64,000 nt of DNA from Periconia sp. R9002 (Eukaryota; Ascomycota; Dothideomycetes; Pleosporales; Periconiaceae). The DNA is taken from contig JAMAHW010000090.1 in the NCBI GenBank assembly GCA_023627715.1, forward strand, positions 117,580 to 181,579, written 5' to 3'. The position numbers and the translations under genes are program-made. Below are positions 55,615 through 64,000 of this stretch, one piece after another. Position 1 is the stretch's first letter. The number at the start of each line of letters is the position of its first letter. The notes beneath the pieces are model-generated. The model saw only the letters and a program-made list of their open reading frames with translations. It did no database searches and had not been told where the DNA came from.

Positions 55615-56306
55615 CGTCACCGCGCAGAACGTCCGCCACGAGCGGGTAGGTGGGCGGGAAGAATTAGAAGGAAGCAGAGGCAAGAGCAGGAAGGGACGAG
55701 ATGAGAGAAAATGGACAATACAAAAAACCGCTTGGGGCCAAAGTAAAAGAGGCCAACAGCGGGTGCTGGGTGGAAGGCTGGATCACGACAGCTCTGAGAG
55801 AATGGTGAGTCGTTTAGCACAGCATGTAAGATGCGGAGTAATAGTCAGTCAGTGCTACAGAGTGGTGGTTGGTTGGATTGATTGGGCTTAGCTTGGCCCA
55901 TGATTGCTTCCTCACTTTTTAAGCGCTGCTGCCCTGCTTCCCCGTTCTTCCCTGGCCCCGGCCCGACCATTCGCCCGCCTCCAACTACCTACCTAGGAGA
56001 TACATGCATGTAGTACAATTCACTCCACCACCATTATTCACAGTTTTTAATCATATCATGTTTGCGTGCCTGTTGCTAACTATACAAAGCCTCTCTACAT
56101 GTGTCGTCTTGATCCATGTACCGACCTGTGCTCATACCAATGTCGAAGCCCAGGAAATGACACCCATATTGAAACATTAAGTGGACAATCAATCATGAAG
56201 CCACACAACTACATGATCAAAACACAAAAAGCAAGTGTAGAATCGTAATCTGGTGATCAGCCCTCACCACTTAGGGATGCATGTACAGCATCGAAGCATT
56301 CGCCTC
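55615..56306. other. Spacer between RING gene and 2OG-oxygenase-like gene
   Basis: About 690 bp: promoter of the RING gene (left) and 3' flank of the next gene on the same strand. No gene seen. Confidence 0.5.
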
Positions 56307-57373
56307 TCAGATGACTCCTTTCTGTACCTTGCTCTCTTCCACCAACTCATGGTTGCTCTGCTCCACAAACCGAATCATCTCATCGAGAAATTGCTTGTGT
56401 CCCAGCGTATCCATAGCATCGCCTGCCTGGCGACAGGCCTGCATCTTTTCTCGCTCAGCTCGTACACGCTTCTCCATAATCTCAAGTCGGTACTCAGCAA
56501 AGCCGTAGTACAGCTCCGACAGGTCAGAGACTGGTCGAACCGTCCGCAGCTCCGAACCGTCCCTAGTGAAAGCTGATTGTGGACGGAAGCTCGTGACCGA
56601 TGTGATGCGTTCTTTAGCCCCGCGAGCGCGCATTGCTTGGTGATTAATGTATCGCCCTTGCATCAATACCGCACAGCCCTGTACCTTTTGTTAGCCCGGA
56701 ATATGACCATGTCGTTCATTGTGAAAGGGTATGCACTTACCTGTGTGGGTGCTCGAATCTTTATTATGTCTCCATCGGCCTTCCGCACAGCGGTTTCGCC
56801 TCCAACCATACCCGTGCAATCACTCATCATCAGCACGCATACGAAAGGGTAACTATCCGTGTGCCAGCCAACAATGGGCTTGTCTTCATCTTCCTCGAGG
56901 GTGCTTCCCATATTTCCATTCACACCATTCGAGCGGCTACACTCGGCAGCATGGTCTTTACCTTCGGGTGCGGTCTTCACGTTTGTTGAGAGATTTATGT
57001 GGCCAATCTCGTAGTCCATCACTGGCACAAGCTCAATACCGGCGATACCCGAGATCAACTTCAAAGTGTCCGGGTGATTCCATGCTTCGTACGTAAAGGG
57101 TGCGTGCTCTTTGGCATAGCCCCGGAGTTGAGAGGCAGCTATGTTGCTACTGAAGCTGCAAGTCTTACGAATTTCCGGTTTCTGGATTTCGGCTCGCATT
57201 ATCTGAATAGCTTCAGGGGAGAAGAGCTGGAAGGGTTCTGAGTAGGCAACGGGGGATACTCCAGTGTCCTCGCTGTAACCAAGATCCTTCATCAGCCGCA
57301 CCTTTGGGGATTGATTCGCCGCAAGATGTCGCTTTGGATCGAAATGAATTACGTGCTCCATGGTTGTACTCAT
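56307..57373 (-). CDS. Fungal 2-oxoglutarate/Fe(II) oxygenase-like protein
   Basis: Join 57373-56741, 56678-56307 gives 334 residues; the 62-nt intron joins IRAPTQ|GCAVLMQGRYI. The double-stranded beta-helix signature is visible: GWHTDSYPFVCVLMMSD gives an H-X-D pair near residue 170, GMVGGETAVRKADG follows, and GRYINHQAMRARG supplies the distal His (about 224) and a nearby Arg for 2-oxoglutarate. The end is a charged helix (RLEIMEKRVRAEREKMQACR). Such enzymes hydroxylate or oxidise small molecules or proteins; the substrate is unknown. The start ATG 57373 has a second in-frame ATG four codons later. No biosynthetic neighbours were seen. Confidence 0.8.
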
Positions 57374-59164
57374 AGGAAGCCACGAAAGGTTCTGGGGTTC
57401 AAATGTGTCAGAGAGAAGTTGTATGGGAAAATGACATTAACTCTAGAAATGATCGCTATGCAATGCAAGAGCCAGAGAAGTCAACAACTCACAATGTACT
57501 GTTCAGCACTCGAGGTGATGCAATGACTAGGTGTGTGTAGGTCTTGGTCGAAGGGAGTCTGAGAGTTCTTGAATGAGCGAGGCTACCGGAATTGATGGGT
57601 CAAATTCAGATAGGGGGAAACATTTATACCAACAGGTTCTGCGCAAGGGCCATGATTTCCGTTTGTGAAATGTGCTCAATTGTGTGCATACATGTATGTG
57701 TAGCCGCGGTTGAGGTTGTTTGCGTGTGACTGAAATGACCCATCACGTGAATGCCAGTTGAAGCTCCTGAGTCACAAGGGGTTGATGTGCAGTTGTGGTC
57801 GTAGACCAACATTCTCTGCATGCTTCTCTTTCACGGATTTTATATCGAAGCCATCATTTGGTAGAATTTGTCATATGTGGATCCTGTCAGACTCGAGATC
57901 TCCCGGATCAAGCGAGATAAAAGACTTGACAAATGCGACGACGTGCATCACTGGAATGGTGAACAAATCGACACCACAAGCTATTGGCTAGAGGATAACT
58001 TTGTCCACGGTCCTGGCCAGAAGAAAGATAGACGTAGTAGCCAGGATCTCCACTGAGTCGATGCTCCACCGTAATCGAAACGTCTAGCCTGGCCGGTCGT
58101 ATAAACCTGCCCTTGAATATCTCTTCCAAGAGTCACGATGGCCAAGTCGATATAGGTATATGTGACTTAAAGTGCCTTCTTTCACAAACCCAGCGGGACG
58201 GAGTTGCTCGGTTACACTATCCACCTCGCTCTTTCCCTACAACCTCCGAGTAAGAAAATCATCTGTGGCACTCAGAACTCTGTCGCCTCCTCTGTTCACG
58301 GAAGCACCGAATCGTTCCAAGACCGCTACCTCATCCTGGGATTCCAGGACTCTGCGATGGGGAATCCACGCCTTTGTCAAGTAAGCTTCAACAAAGCGTA
58401 CCACCAGAGAATTTTCGGACTAGACCGTTCGATTTCCACGTTTGCGCGCGGTTCGATTGGCGAGTCGATGCGCGTTTGCCGCCCGTACGATCCATCAGAT
58501 TGCCATTCTCGCATGAAGTTTGCGTGGTCGTTGTACAACAATGCGGCTAAAGACATGACATGGCGATATTATCGAACCACCCTTGGAGTTTGCTAGTTCC
58601 TGAAGTTTGGTTCGCTGTGTGGGACAAAGAAAACACGGTTTGGGTTCAAGTAACGCGTCTGAATTTTGTTATGTAGCAAGAGCATGTCTGTGAGATTTCG
58701 AGATCTGATCTTGCCCCGCTCCAAAGTCAGTCCGCTCATCGACCGTATTGAAGAAACGTTAGTTCTCATTGAAAATGGTTAGGAAAGATGAGAATGAATC
58801 ACATGTTCTTCGCCATCGAGGTCACAGGACAAACACGAGTAGAGACTGATGATACTATGCCAGTAAGAAACACGAATGGGGGATGACGAGGCAAAAGATG
58901 ATATACACGCCTCGCAGAATCTCAGAAAATGCATGATTTACCCGAATACATGGAAATATTCCGCTGTCGCCATAACAATGTTTTTTTATGAAGCTCCCCC
59001 TCTCAAAAGACGTCAGATAGTAGCGTGCACGCCTCCTATCTTATCTCTATAATCTAACCCGATCTATCTCCGAACCATCCGATCCTCCAAAGCTACATCC
59101 TGACATAGGTACCTACCTACCTCTCAAGCTTCAATCTTCAAATCTCTCCCCCCAACCACCCACC
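57374..59164. other. 1.8 kb spacer without a recognised gene
   Basis: Between two divergent genes. The longest frame (58204-58596, 130 codons, +) has no family pattern; its composition is not clearly coding. The last 150 bp before COX23 are CT-rich with ACCTACCTACCTCTC, a typical leader. Confidence 0.5.
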
Positions 59165-59849
59165 ATGTCCGACAAAGACAAAGACGCCCCCTCAACAGAC
59201 AAAGACTGGTCCGGCGCCAATGCTATGAAATTCGAAACGTACGTTACCATCCAACCAACAACAACACCATCAATCTCCAAATCCACCATCTACCTCCGAC
59301 AGCGCGGTCGCGCGCGCGCGCATGCATTTCGACACCAAAAGCGACGAATCGATGAGTGGACAGGGACAATACCCGCTTCAAACCACGAGATGTACAAGTA
59401 AAATATAGCTGATTTCCGCGTTACAGTAAAGCACAATCGGAATACTTCGATCCATGTCAAGAAGCTGCGCAGAGGAGTATACGGTGTTTACATCGCAACG
59501 GCGGGGATCGCGAGATGTGTACGGATTTCTTCCAGTGAGTGTTTCACTTCCTGCGTCCCTGAAGTCGTTCGTTCTTTTACGGTGATTTTGAAGGGATTGG
59601 TTACAATCTGTGGGTTGTTCGCTGACTTGAGAGATAGGGCATATCGTGATTGCAAGATGCAATGGGTACGTAACGCTTTCGTAGCTGCCTACATACCTCG
59701 TCTCATCCCCCCCTTCCGACCTCTCGAGTTCTTTAATAGAGACTCTACATCGACTCGACTGATGGTGTTATGAAATTTGGCTAACATCACAATCCGGATA
59801 GACGGCAGCGAGGAAGGAAGCGAGGAAGAAGACGAGTTGGTTTGGATGA
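59165..59849 (+). CDS. COX23: Mitochondrial twin CX9C protein Cox23
   Basis: Four small exons, 59165-59238, 59427-59534, 59638-59665 and 59802-59849, give 85 residues. All joins keep frame: KFE|TKAQSEYFDPC, TDFF|QAYRDCKMQW|TAARKEARKK. Cox23 is an intermembrane-space protein imported by the Mia40 disulfide relay and needed for assembly of cytochrome c oxidase. Both CX9C motifs are present, CQEAAQRSIRC and CTDFFQAYRDC, the second created by splicing. The N-terminus is polar (MSDKDKDAPSTDKDW), and the basic tail ends KKTSWFG. More than half of the gene is intron (188, 103 and 136 nt), so no single frame shows it. Confidence 0.9.
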
Positions 59850-60316
59850 TGTTGACGTGAAAGGGAAGAGGCACAAACAATGACGAAAGATGGGTTTGGG
59901 GTAGGGGAAAGGACTGCACGGAGACGTGGGGTGTTCGTTCTTCCCCGTGGGGTTGGTTCATCTCTACTCTACGTATGTATATACATTTTGAAGGCGTTTT
60001 TTGTGGGAGGGATGGGGATTGTTCTTTATACCAGGTTTTTTTCTCTACCATTTGGCTATTTATTTGGAGGGGTGGATGGATGTGTAAGGAAAGGAGATTG
60101 AAAAAAAAATTGGCTGAAAAAAGTGTTCGGGACATGCGGAACTCGAAATGAACATCGATTCAAAAGTACATAATTACGACCTTGGGGCGCAAATGCGCCA
60201 GACATACAAGAGATGGAAAAGTGCCAAATTATCGTACATTGAATACATATCTAACATGCAGTTGTCCGATGCCTTTTTATACATGTAATTCTACAGCCAA
60301 ACAATCCCTTCTACGC
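59850..60316. other. Spacer between convergent COX23 and mitoribosomal gene
   Basis: 467 bp of 3' flanks; G/T-rich then AT-rich, with an A9 run near 60101. No gene seen. Confidence 0.5.
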
Positions 60317-61306
60317 CTACGAATTATACTGAAATCTGGCCTGCTCTTTGCTTTGAGCTACGTCCTTGCCCAGCCTTGCATATTGAAGTACTATGTTCCA
60401 GTTGATCTTGTTCCACCACGCCTCCAGATAGTCCGCCTTGCCCGTGATGCCGTAATCGGGTAGCCAGACGTGTTGCCAGGTGTTCACGCAGAGAAGGGGG
60501 GTGATGTTAGCGCCGCCCAGTGCCAGCCTCACCTTATCCGGTTGCGTGGGTTTCTTGGCGGACTGGCCAAAGCTGCCTACATGTTGGTACGAATCGACAT
60601 TTTGCGTGTTCATATCGTGCTCCTGCCTCCTGTTGTGTGCGCCGGCCAGCGGGCTTCCGGCCAGATACGTCGTCAAGACCCTCATCCTTGTGGACGCGGC
60701 GTTGTTGTCCTGTACCAACCACACAAATCCAGGGCCAAACATGACTTCGGCGGTTCCCAGGAAATCGTCCTTCATGGTTTCCAGGGATTGAAAACTTTTT
60801 GCGATTTCTTCCTTGAGGTCGTCGCTGGGGACTGAAGTGATGTTGGGATCGATGTTTATGCCTTGGAAGAAGAAGGTGTTGTTATAAGCCATCGAGGCTA
60901 GGTTGAAATAGTACGCTTTGGTAGGTTCGCGGGCGAACTCAACTGCAAGAGCTTGCGGGCTCTGATTCTCATGAGGGGTGCCTGTACTTGTTGATCAGCA
61001 TCCATGGCTGTTGTGGGTATCAATTGAAGAGGGAAGCATACCGGCGGTCAAAATGCTTAGCTCATCCAAAAGACTCTGATGGTACTGGGTGAAGGCGATG
61101 TCGAAGGCCTTTGGCGAAAGGAGACCTGGGATACCATTTTTGCGCAGGCTCTCGTGGTTGTCGAACGTAGGCATGTTGTGGGCATTGCGTGCAAGCGGTA
61201 TGGATGCGACAGGGCATTGTCTCGCGGCTGCTACTGGGCGTGCCGTGGCTGTGGAAAGGAGGGTTGAGAAGGCATTTTGCCGGCGGGCGAGGGAGCGTAT
61301 TATCAT
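60317..61306 (-). CDS. Mitochondrial small-subunit ribosomal protein with superoxide-dismutase fold (mS42/mS43-like)
   Basis: Join 61306-61042, 60981-60317 gives 309 residues; the 60-nt intron joins LTAG|TPHENQSPQAL. A presequence (MIIRSLARRQNAFSTLLSTA, Arg/Ser/Ala-rich, no acids) targets mitochondria. The rest has the Fe/Mn superoxide dismutase layout: FDIAFTQYHQSLLDELSILT, ASMAYNNTFFFQGI, MFGPGFVWLVQDN, then VNTWQHVWLPDYG and DYLEAWWNKINWNIV. In true enzymes the C-terminal motif is D-x-W-E-H; here it reads N-T-W-Q-H, so the metal-binding Asp is replaced by Asn. This fits the fungal mitoribosomal paralogues (yeast Mrp1/Rsm26), which lack activity. The frame upstream of 61306 has no ATG. Confidence 0.88.
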
Positions 61307-61909
61307 GCCGTGCGGGCGGTGTGACGTAGAGTGGATAGAGGAGAGAGGGATGGATGGATGGGTGGTGATGCTTGGGTCACCGTCGCCGTGTCGCTGTCGC
61401 TGTGTTGTCGTGTGGTCTTGATGCAAACGAATCTCGACTTTTTAGTGCAACCCTGCACCGAGCGTTGCTGGCCAATCATTCCGCGCCGTACCCTGCATCG
61501 TGAAAACCCCCCCGACGCGCCGCAGCTCTGCAGCCGCCCTGCCATTCCCAGTCTTTGAACTCTTTCAAGGCCCTTCTAAAGCTTTTCGACTTTTGCATAG
61601 CCACTCGTTTCCATCAGTCATGTGCCTCTGCTACGCGGGTACATGGCCCGCTCCCTCCCTCTCGCTGCCTGTCGTCCACTCGGCGCCTCGCCAGCGAGCT
61701 CTTCCATGTATAGACCCATGTATACACGCATTTCCAAATATATCTTATATAAACATATCGGTTCCCTTTGTGAGCCTGTTTCCATGTGCCCTTGACTTTT
61801 GTTTCTTCGTTTCCTCTGTCGTTGTTTCCTACTTTTTGTTTCTTTCGAGTCTCCTCTCCCTTTCACTTCGACGGTTCCCAGCTCTACAGTTATTTTACAC
61901 TACTTCACA
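61307..61909. promoter_or_regulatory. Divergent upstream region of the mitoribosomal and membrane-protein genes
   Basis: About 600 bp between divergent starts. The right part (61700-61909) is T/C-rich leader. No specific element identified. Confidence 0.5.
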
Positions 61910-63178
61910 ATGGGTCCGCTGGCGGGCCGCAAACGCTCCCGAATATCGTCATTCCTGTTTCTCGCCTTGACGCTGCTGCCTTCTACCCAGGCTTCCGCTC
62001 TCTTCTCTCGCCAGTCCACTCAGTGTGGTGGCAATCCAACCCTTCAACAGTGCGGCAGTGACTTTCCATCCGAATTCTGCTGCGGCACCGACAACACCTG
62101 TACCAGGATAAACACTACACAAGTCGAATCCGTCATTTGCTGTCCCAAAGGCCAGAATTGCGATGCCATCCGGCCGTTACCATGTGATATATCGCTCTAC
62201 AATGCAACCCTACATCCGGATAACCAAGTTCACATTGCCGATCCCAAAGACGTCAAGTTGAACAAGTGTGGAGATTCATGCTGTCCGCCCGGATTCTCCT
62301 GCAACGGCAACATCTGCGTAGCCAGCAAACAACAAATACCCTCCTCATCCGTCTCCGCTACTCCATCCGCCACCCAGCCGGCCTCCGCCTCGCAAACCAG
62401 TGGTTGCCCAGCCGCTCCCACAATCCAGCCCTCACCAGCCTTTGACGGCAAGGCTTTTGCCGCTGGCTTCTTCCCAGGCATAGTAATAGGCGCTCTAGGA
62501 GTCATCGGGCTTTTGTGGATCATCAGAAAGCGCGAAAAGAAAAACAAGGAGCGCTATTCTGGCGACTTCGGACATGTCGCCCGTACCATCAGCGATCCCA
62601 TCTACAACCCCATGTACGGAGAACGTACCGACTTCATCAGACGACCCTCACATTCAACCACCGCCACTGGTCCCAGTGTCCAAAAGAACATCGGCACGCG
62701 TGCTGCAGGAGGTGGTGGCAGCGGAGGTGGAGGCCTCACACCCAAAATCAAAAGCATGTGGGACCGCACCCCAAAACTCGGCATCGGCGTATGGAGCGGC
62801 CTCCCGACTACACCACCGCCTGCAGTGCGCGCCGGCGAACGAGATCCGTATAGAACCCCAGTACAGCAATCCCAGACACCTTCGCCCGAGCGGACCCCTC
62901 ACTCAAGAACCCACTCCAGGCGACGCAAGAAGAGCAGATCGAAACATGCTACCGCTACACGCAGCACAAGCTCAGAGACCATCGACGTATTGATGCCTGC
63001 TCCTACTTTACTACCCCCTCCCACCCTGCTGGAACCCCCTCGAGCGCCTGGTATGCGCGAGAACCGGTTCACGCAGGACTCTAGTCACACGACGTTTACG
63101 AAATTGATGGAACGAGCTGGGTATGGTGACGATACGAGAGATGATGTTAGAAACCTCAGTTATGGCACTCGTCGATAG
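61910..63178 (+). CDS. Cysteine-rich single-pass membrane protein, unknown function
   Basis: A single exon of 422 residues; ATG 61910 (CACAATGGG) is the first ATG of a longer open frame. Signal peptide: RKRSRISSFLFLALTLLPST then QASA. The ectodomain (about 30-150) has a dozen Cys in repeated pairs: QCGGNP, QQCGSDFPSEFCCG, VICCPKGQNC, CGDSCCPPGFSCNGNICV. A Ser/Thr/Pro stalk follows, then one membrane helix (AAGFFPGIVIGALGVIGLLW at about 188-208) with IIRKREKKNK as stop-transfer. The cytosolic tail is long, basic and disordered, with GGGGSGGGG, a conserved-looking KIKSMWDRTPKLGIGVWSGL, Ser/Arg repeats, and a terminal FTQDSSHTTFTKLMERAGYG. The layout suggests a cell-surface sensor or wall-linked protein; that is inference, and no named family was recognised. 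Confidence 0.85.
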   Translation: MGPLAGRKRSRISSFLFLALTLLPSTQASALFSRQSTQCGGNPTLQQCGSDFPSEFCCGTDNTCTRINTTQVESVICCPKGQNCDAIRPLPCDISLYNATLHPDNQVHIADPKDVKLNKCGDSCCPPGFSCNGNICVASKQQIPSSSVSATPSATQPASASQTSGCPAAPTIQPSPAFDGKAFAAGFFPGIVIGALGVIGLLWIIRKREKKNKERYSGDFGHVARTISDPIYNPMYGERTDFIRRPSHSTTATGPSVQKNIGTRAAGGGGSGGGGLTPKIKSMWDRTPKLGIGVWSGLPTTPPPAVRAGERDPYRTPVQQSQTPSPERTPHSRTHSRRRKKSRSKHATATRSTSSETIDVLMPAPTLLPPPTLLEPPRAPGMRENRFTQDSSHTTFTKLMERAGYGDDTRDDVRNLSYGTRR

Positions 63179-64000
63179 CGATCGAATGACGTTGTAGACT
63201 GACCTTCTTGACGAATTCCGTTTAAGTATGGAGTGATCTCTTTCTTCAGAGCAGTAACAGGGTGTGTGTTTCATTCTTTTCTCGCAGATTTAGCGCTGGC
63301 TTTCCGCACCCTTATATATATTTCTTTGTAATTAGTTGTAATCCATGGAAACTTCCGAACATTAAACATGTCTTTTTACCAGTGTTCTCTCGTGCTCTGA
63401 ATTCACAACATATAGATCCGCCCAGCCACGGCTACAGGATCTCAACATCGACAATATTTACGAATGCAACGTCACCGGTCGTCTGGTCGTCATTCCCACA
63501 TTTTGTCGTATGTGAAACCTCTCTGTGTACAACCCGTGATATATAGATGAATAGATTCCGCAAATCAATCAACTGCACACTATCTCCCAATCCAACCACT
63601 ATACCTTCCAAGTTTCCAAACAGCAAACCTTAAGAGTAGCACAGTGTAACCACTCCTCCCTTCAATCCAAGACCATCACAACTACCGCCTCTCTCCCGTC
63701 AATACTAAACGCAGAAACAAGCAACCTTCCAAAGCCCAGACCTATTACCATAAGTCTTGACGGTAACCTCAATCCTTTTATTATTCAAAGTTGGAGTTGA
63801 TCTCAAAATCAAACTAATCAGATTTCCAATATAAATGAACAGGTCTGAACCATTACGGCGATTTTGCCTTCCCTTATCCCCGTCAAAAAGTTTAAATCGT
63901 GAAGGCAGCAACCCTTTCTTGACCGACCGACCGGTCTCCACACAAAAATCTCAGGGACTCGACGAGTTTTGTCCGCCCTAATTGTCGGAAACCCCCCACC
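63179..64000. other. 3' flank to window edge
   Basis: About 820 bp, AT-rich, with only short spurious frames. CTTATATATATTTC near 63310 is TATA-like but has no matching gene. Nothing else seen. Confidence 0.5.

Noticed and set aside
58204..58596. 130-codon open frame on the + strand
   Set aside because: No family pattern, no clear leader or splice partners; kept as spacer.
1..64000. tRNA, rRNA and CRISPR content
   Set aside because: I scanned by eye for T-loop-like motifs and regularly spaced repeats and found none convincing; a covariance-model search would be needed to exclude tRNAs fully.

Overview
This is a 64 kb stretch of nuclear DNA from a filamentous ascomycete (Pezizomycotina). The evidence is: genes split by short introns (about 45-430 nt, most 45-140) with GT..AG ends and CTAAC/CTGAC-type branch sites; pyrimidine-rich leaders before start codons; genes on both strands without operons; and fungal-only families such as PDR-type ABC transporter, Zn2Cys6 regulator with fungal-specific domain, PAN1 and fungal ubiquitin-like-domain proteins. 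Dothideomycetes is a reasonable guess, not shown. No rRNA, tRNA, CRISPR array or intact transposon was recognised. Exon joins were placed by eye from splice signals and reading frame.

Layout. 0-2.4 kb: end of an ankyrin-repeat gene and, facing it, a fungal ubiquitin-like-domain/zinc-finger protein. 2.4-6 kb: long non-coding, strongly strand-skewed spacer. 6-8.7 kb: SAM+PH domain protein (-). 8.7-13.2 kb: very long upstream region of a PRO1/NosA-like Zn2Cys6 developmental regulator (13.25-15.4 kb, +). 16.7-21.3 kb: a conserved fungal protein of unknown role and PRP39 (U1 snRNP). 22.3-27.1 kb: full-size PDR-type ABC transporter (-). 28.7-32 kb: aldo-keto reductase (-), MRI1 of the methionine salvage pathway (+), and a small coiled-coil protein (-). 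32.5-36.8 kb: PAN1 (+).

37.5-45.7 kb is a dense housekeeping block: RPB11, RRS1 and mitoribosomal RSM23 (the last two divergent from a 240 bp spacer), nitronate monooxygenase and gamma-glutamyltransferase. 45.7-49.2 kb is an accessory island: an unrecognised repeat-containing gene, a duplicated AT-rich sequence differing mainly by CpG-type transitions, and two copies of a 15-bp palindrome. 49.2-50.8 kb: MFS drug:H+ antiporter-like protein. 52-55.6 kb: large RING-finger protein. 56.3-57.4 kb: 2OG-Fe(II)-oxygenase-like protein. 59.2-61.3 kb: two convergent mitochondrial genes, COX23 and a superoxide-dismutase-fold mitoribosomal protein. 61.9-63.2 kb: cysteine-rich single-pass membrane protein of unknown role.

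Most genes are independent housekeeping or transport functions. Loose functional links are: mitochondrial translation and respiration (RSM23, mS42/43-like, COX23); RNA polymerase II/splicing/ribosome assembly (RPB11, PRP39, RRS1); and export/detoxification (ABC, MFS, AKR, nitronate monooxygenase, GGT). No biosynthetic cluster is evident. The most unusual stretch is 45.7-48.8 kb.
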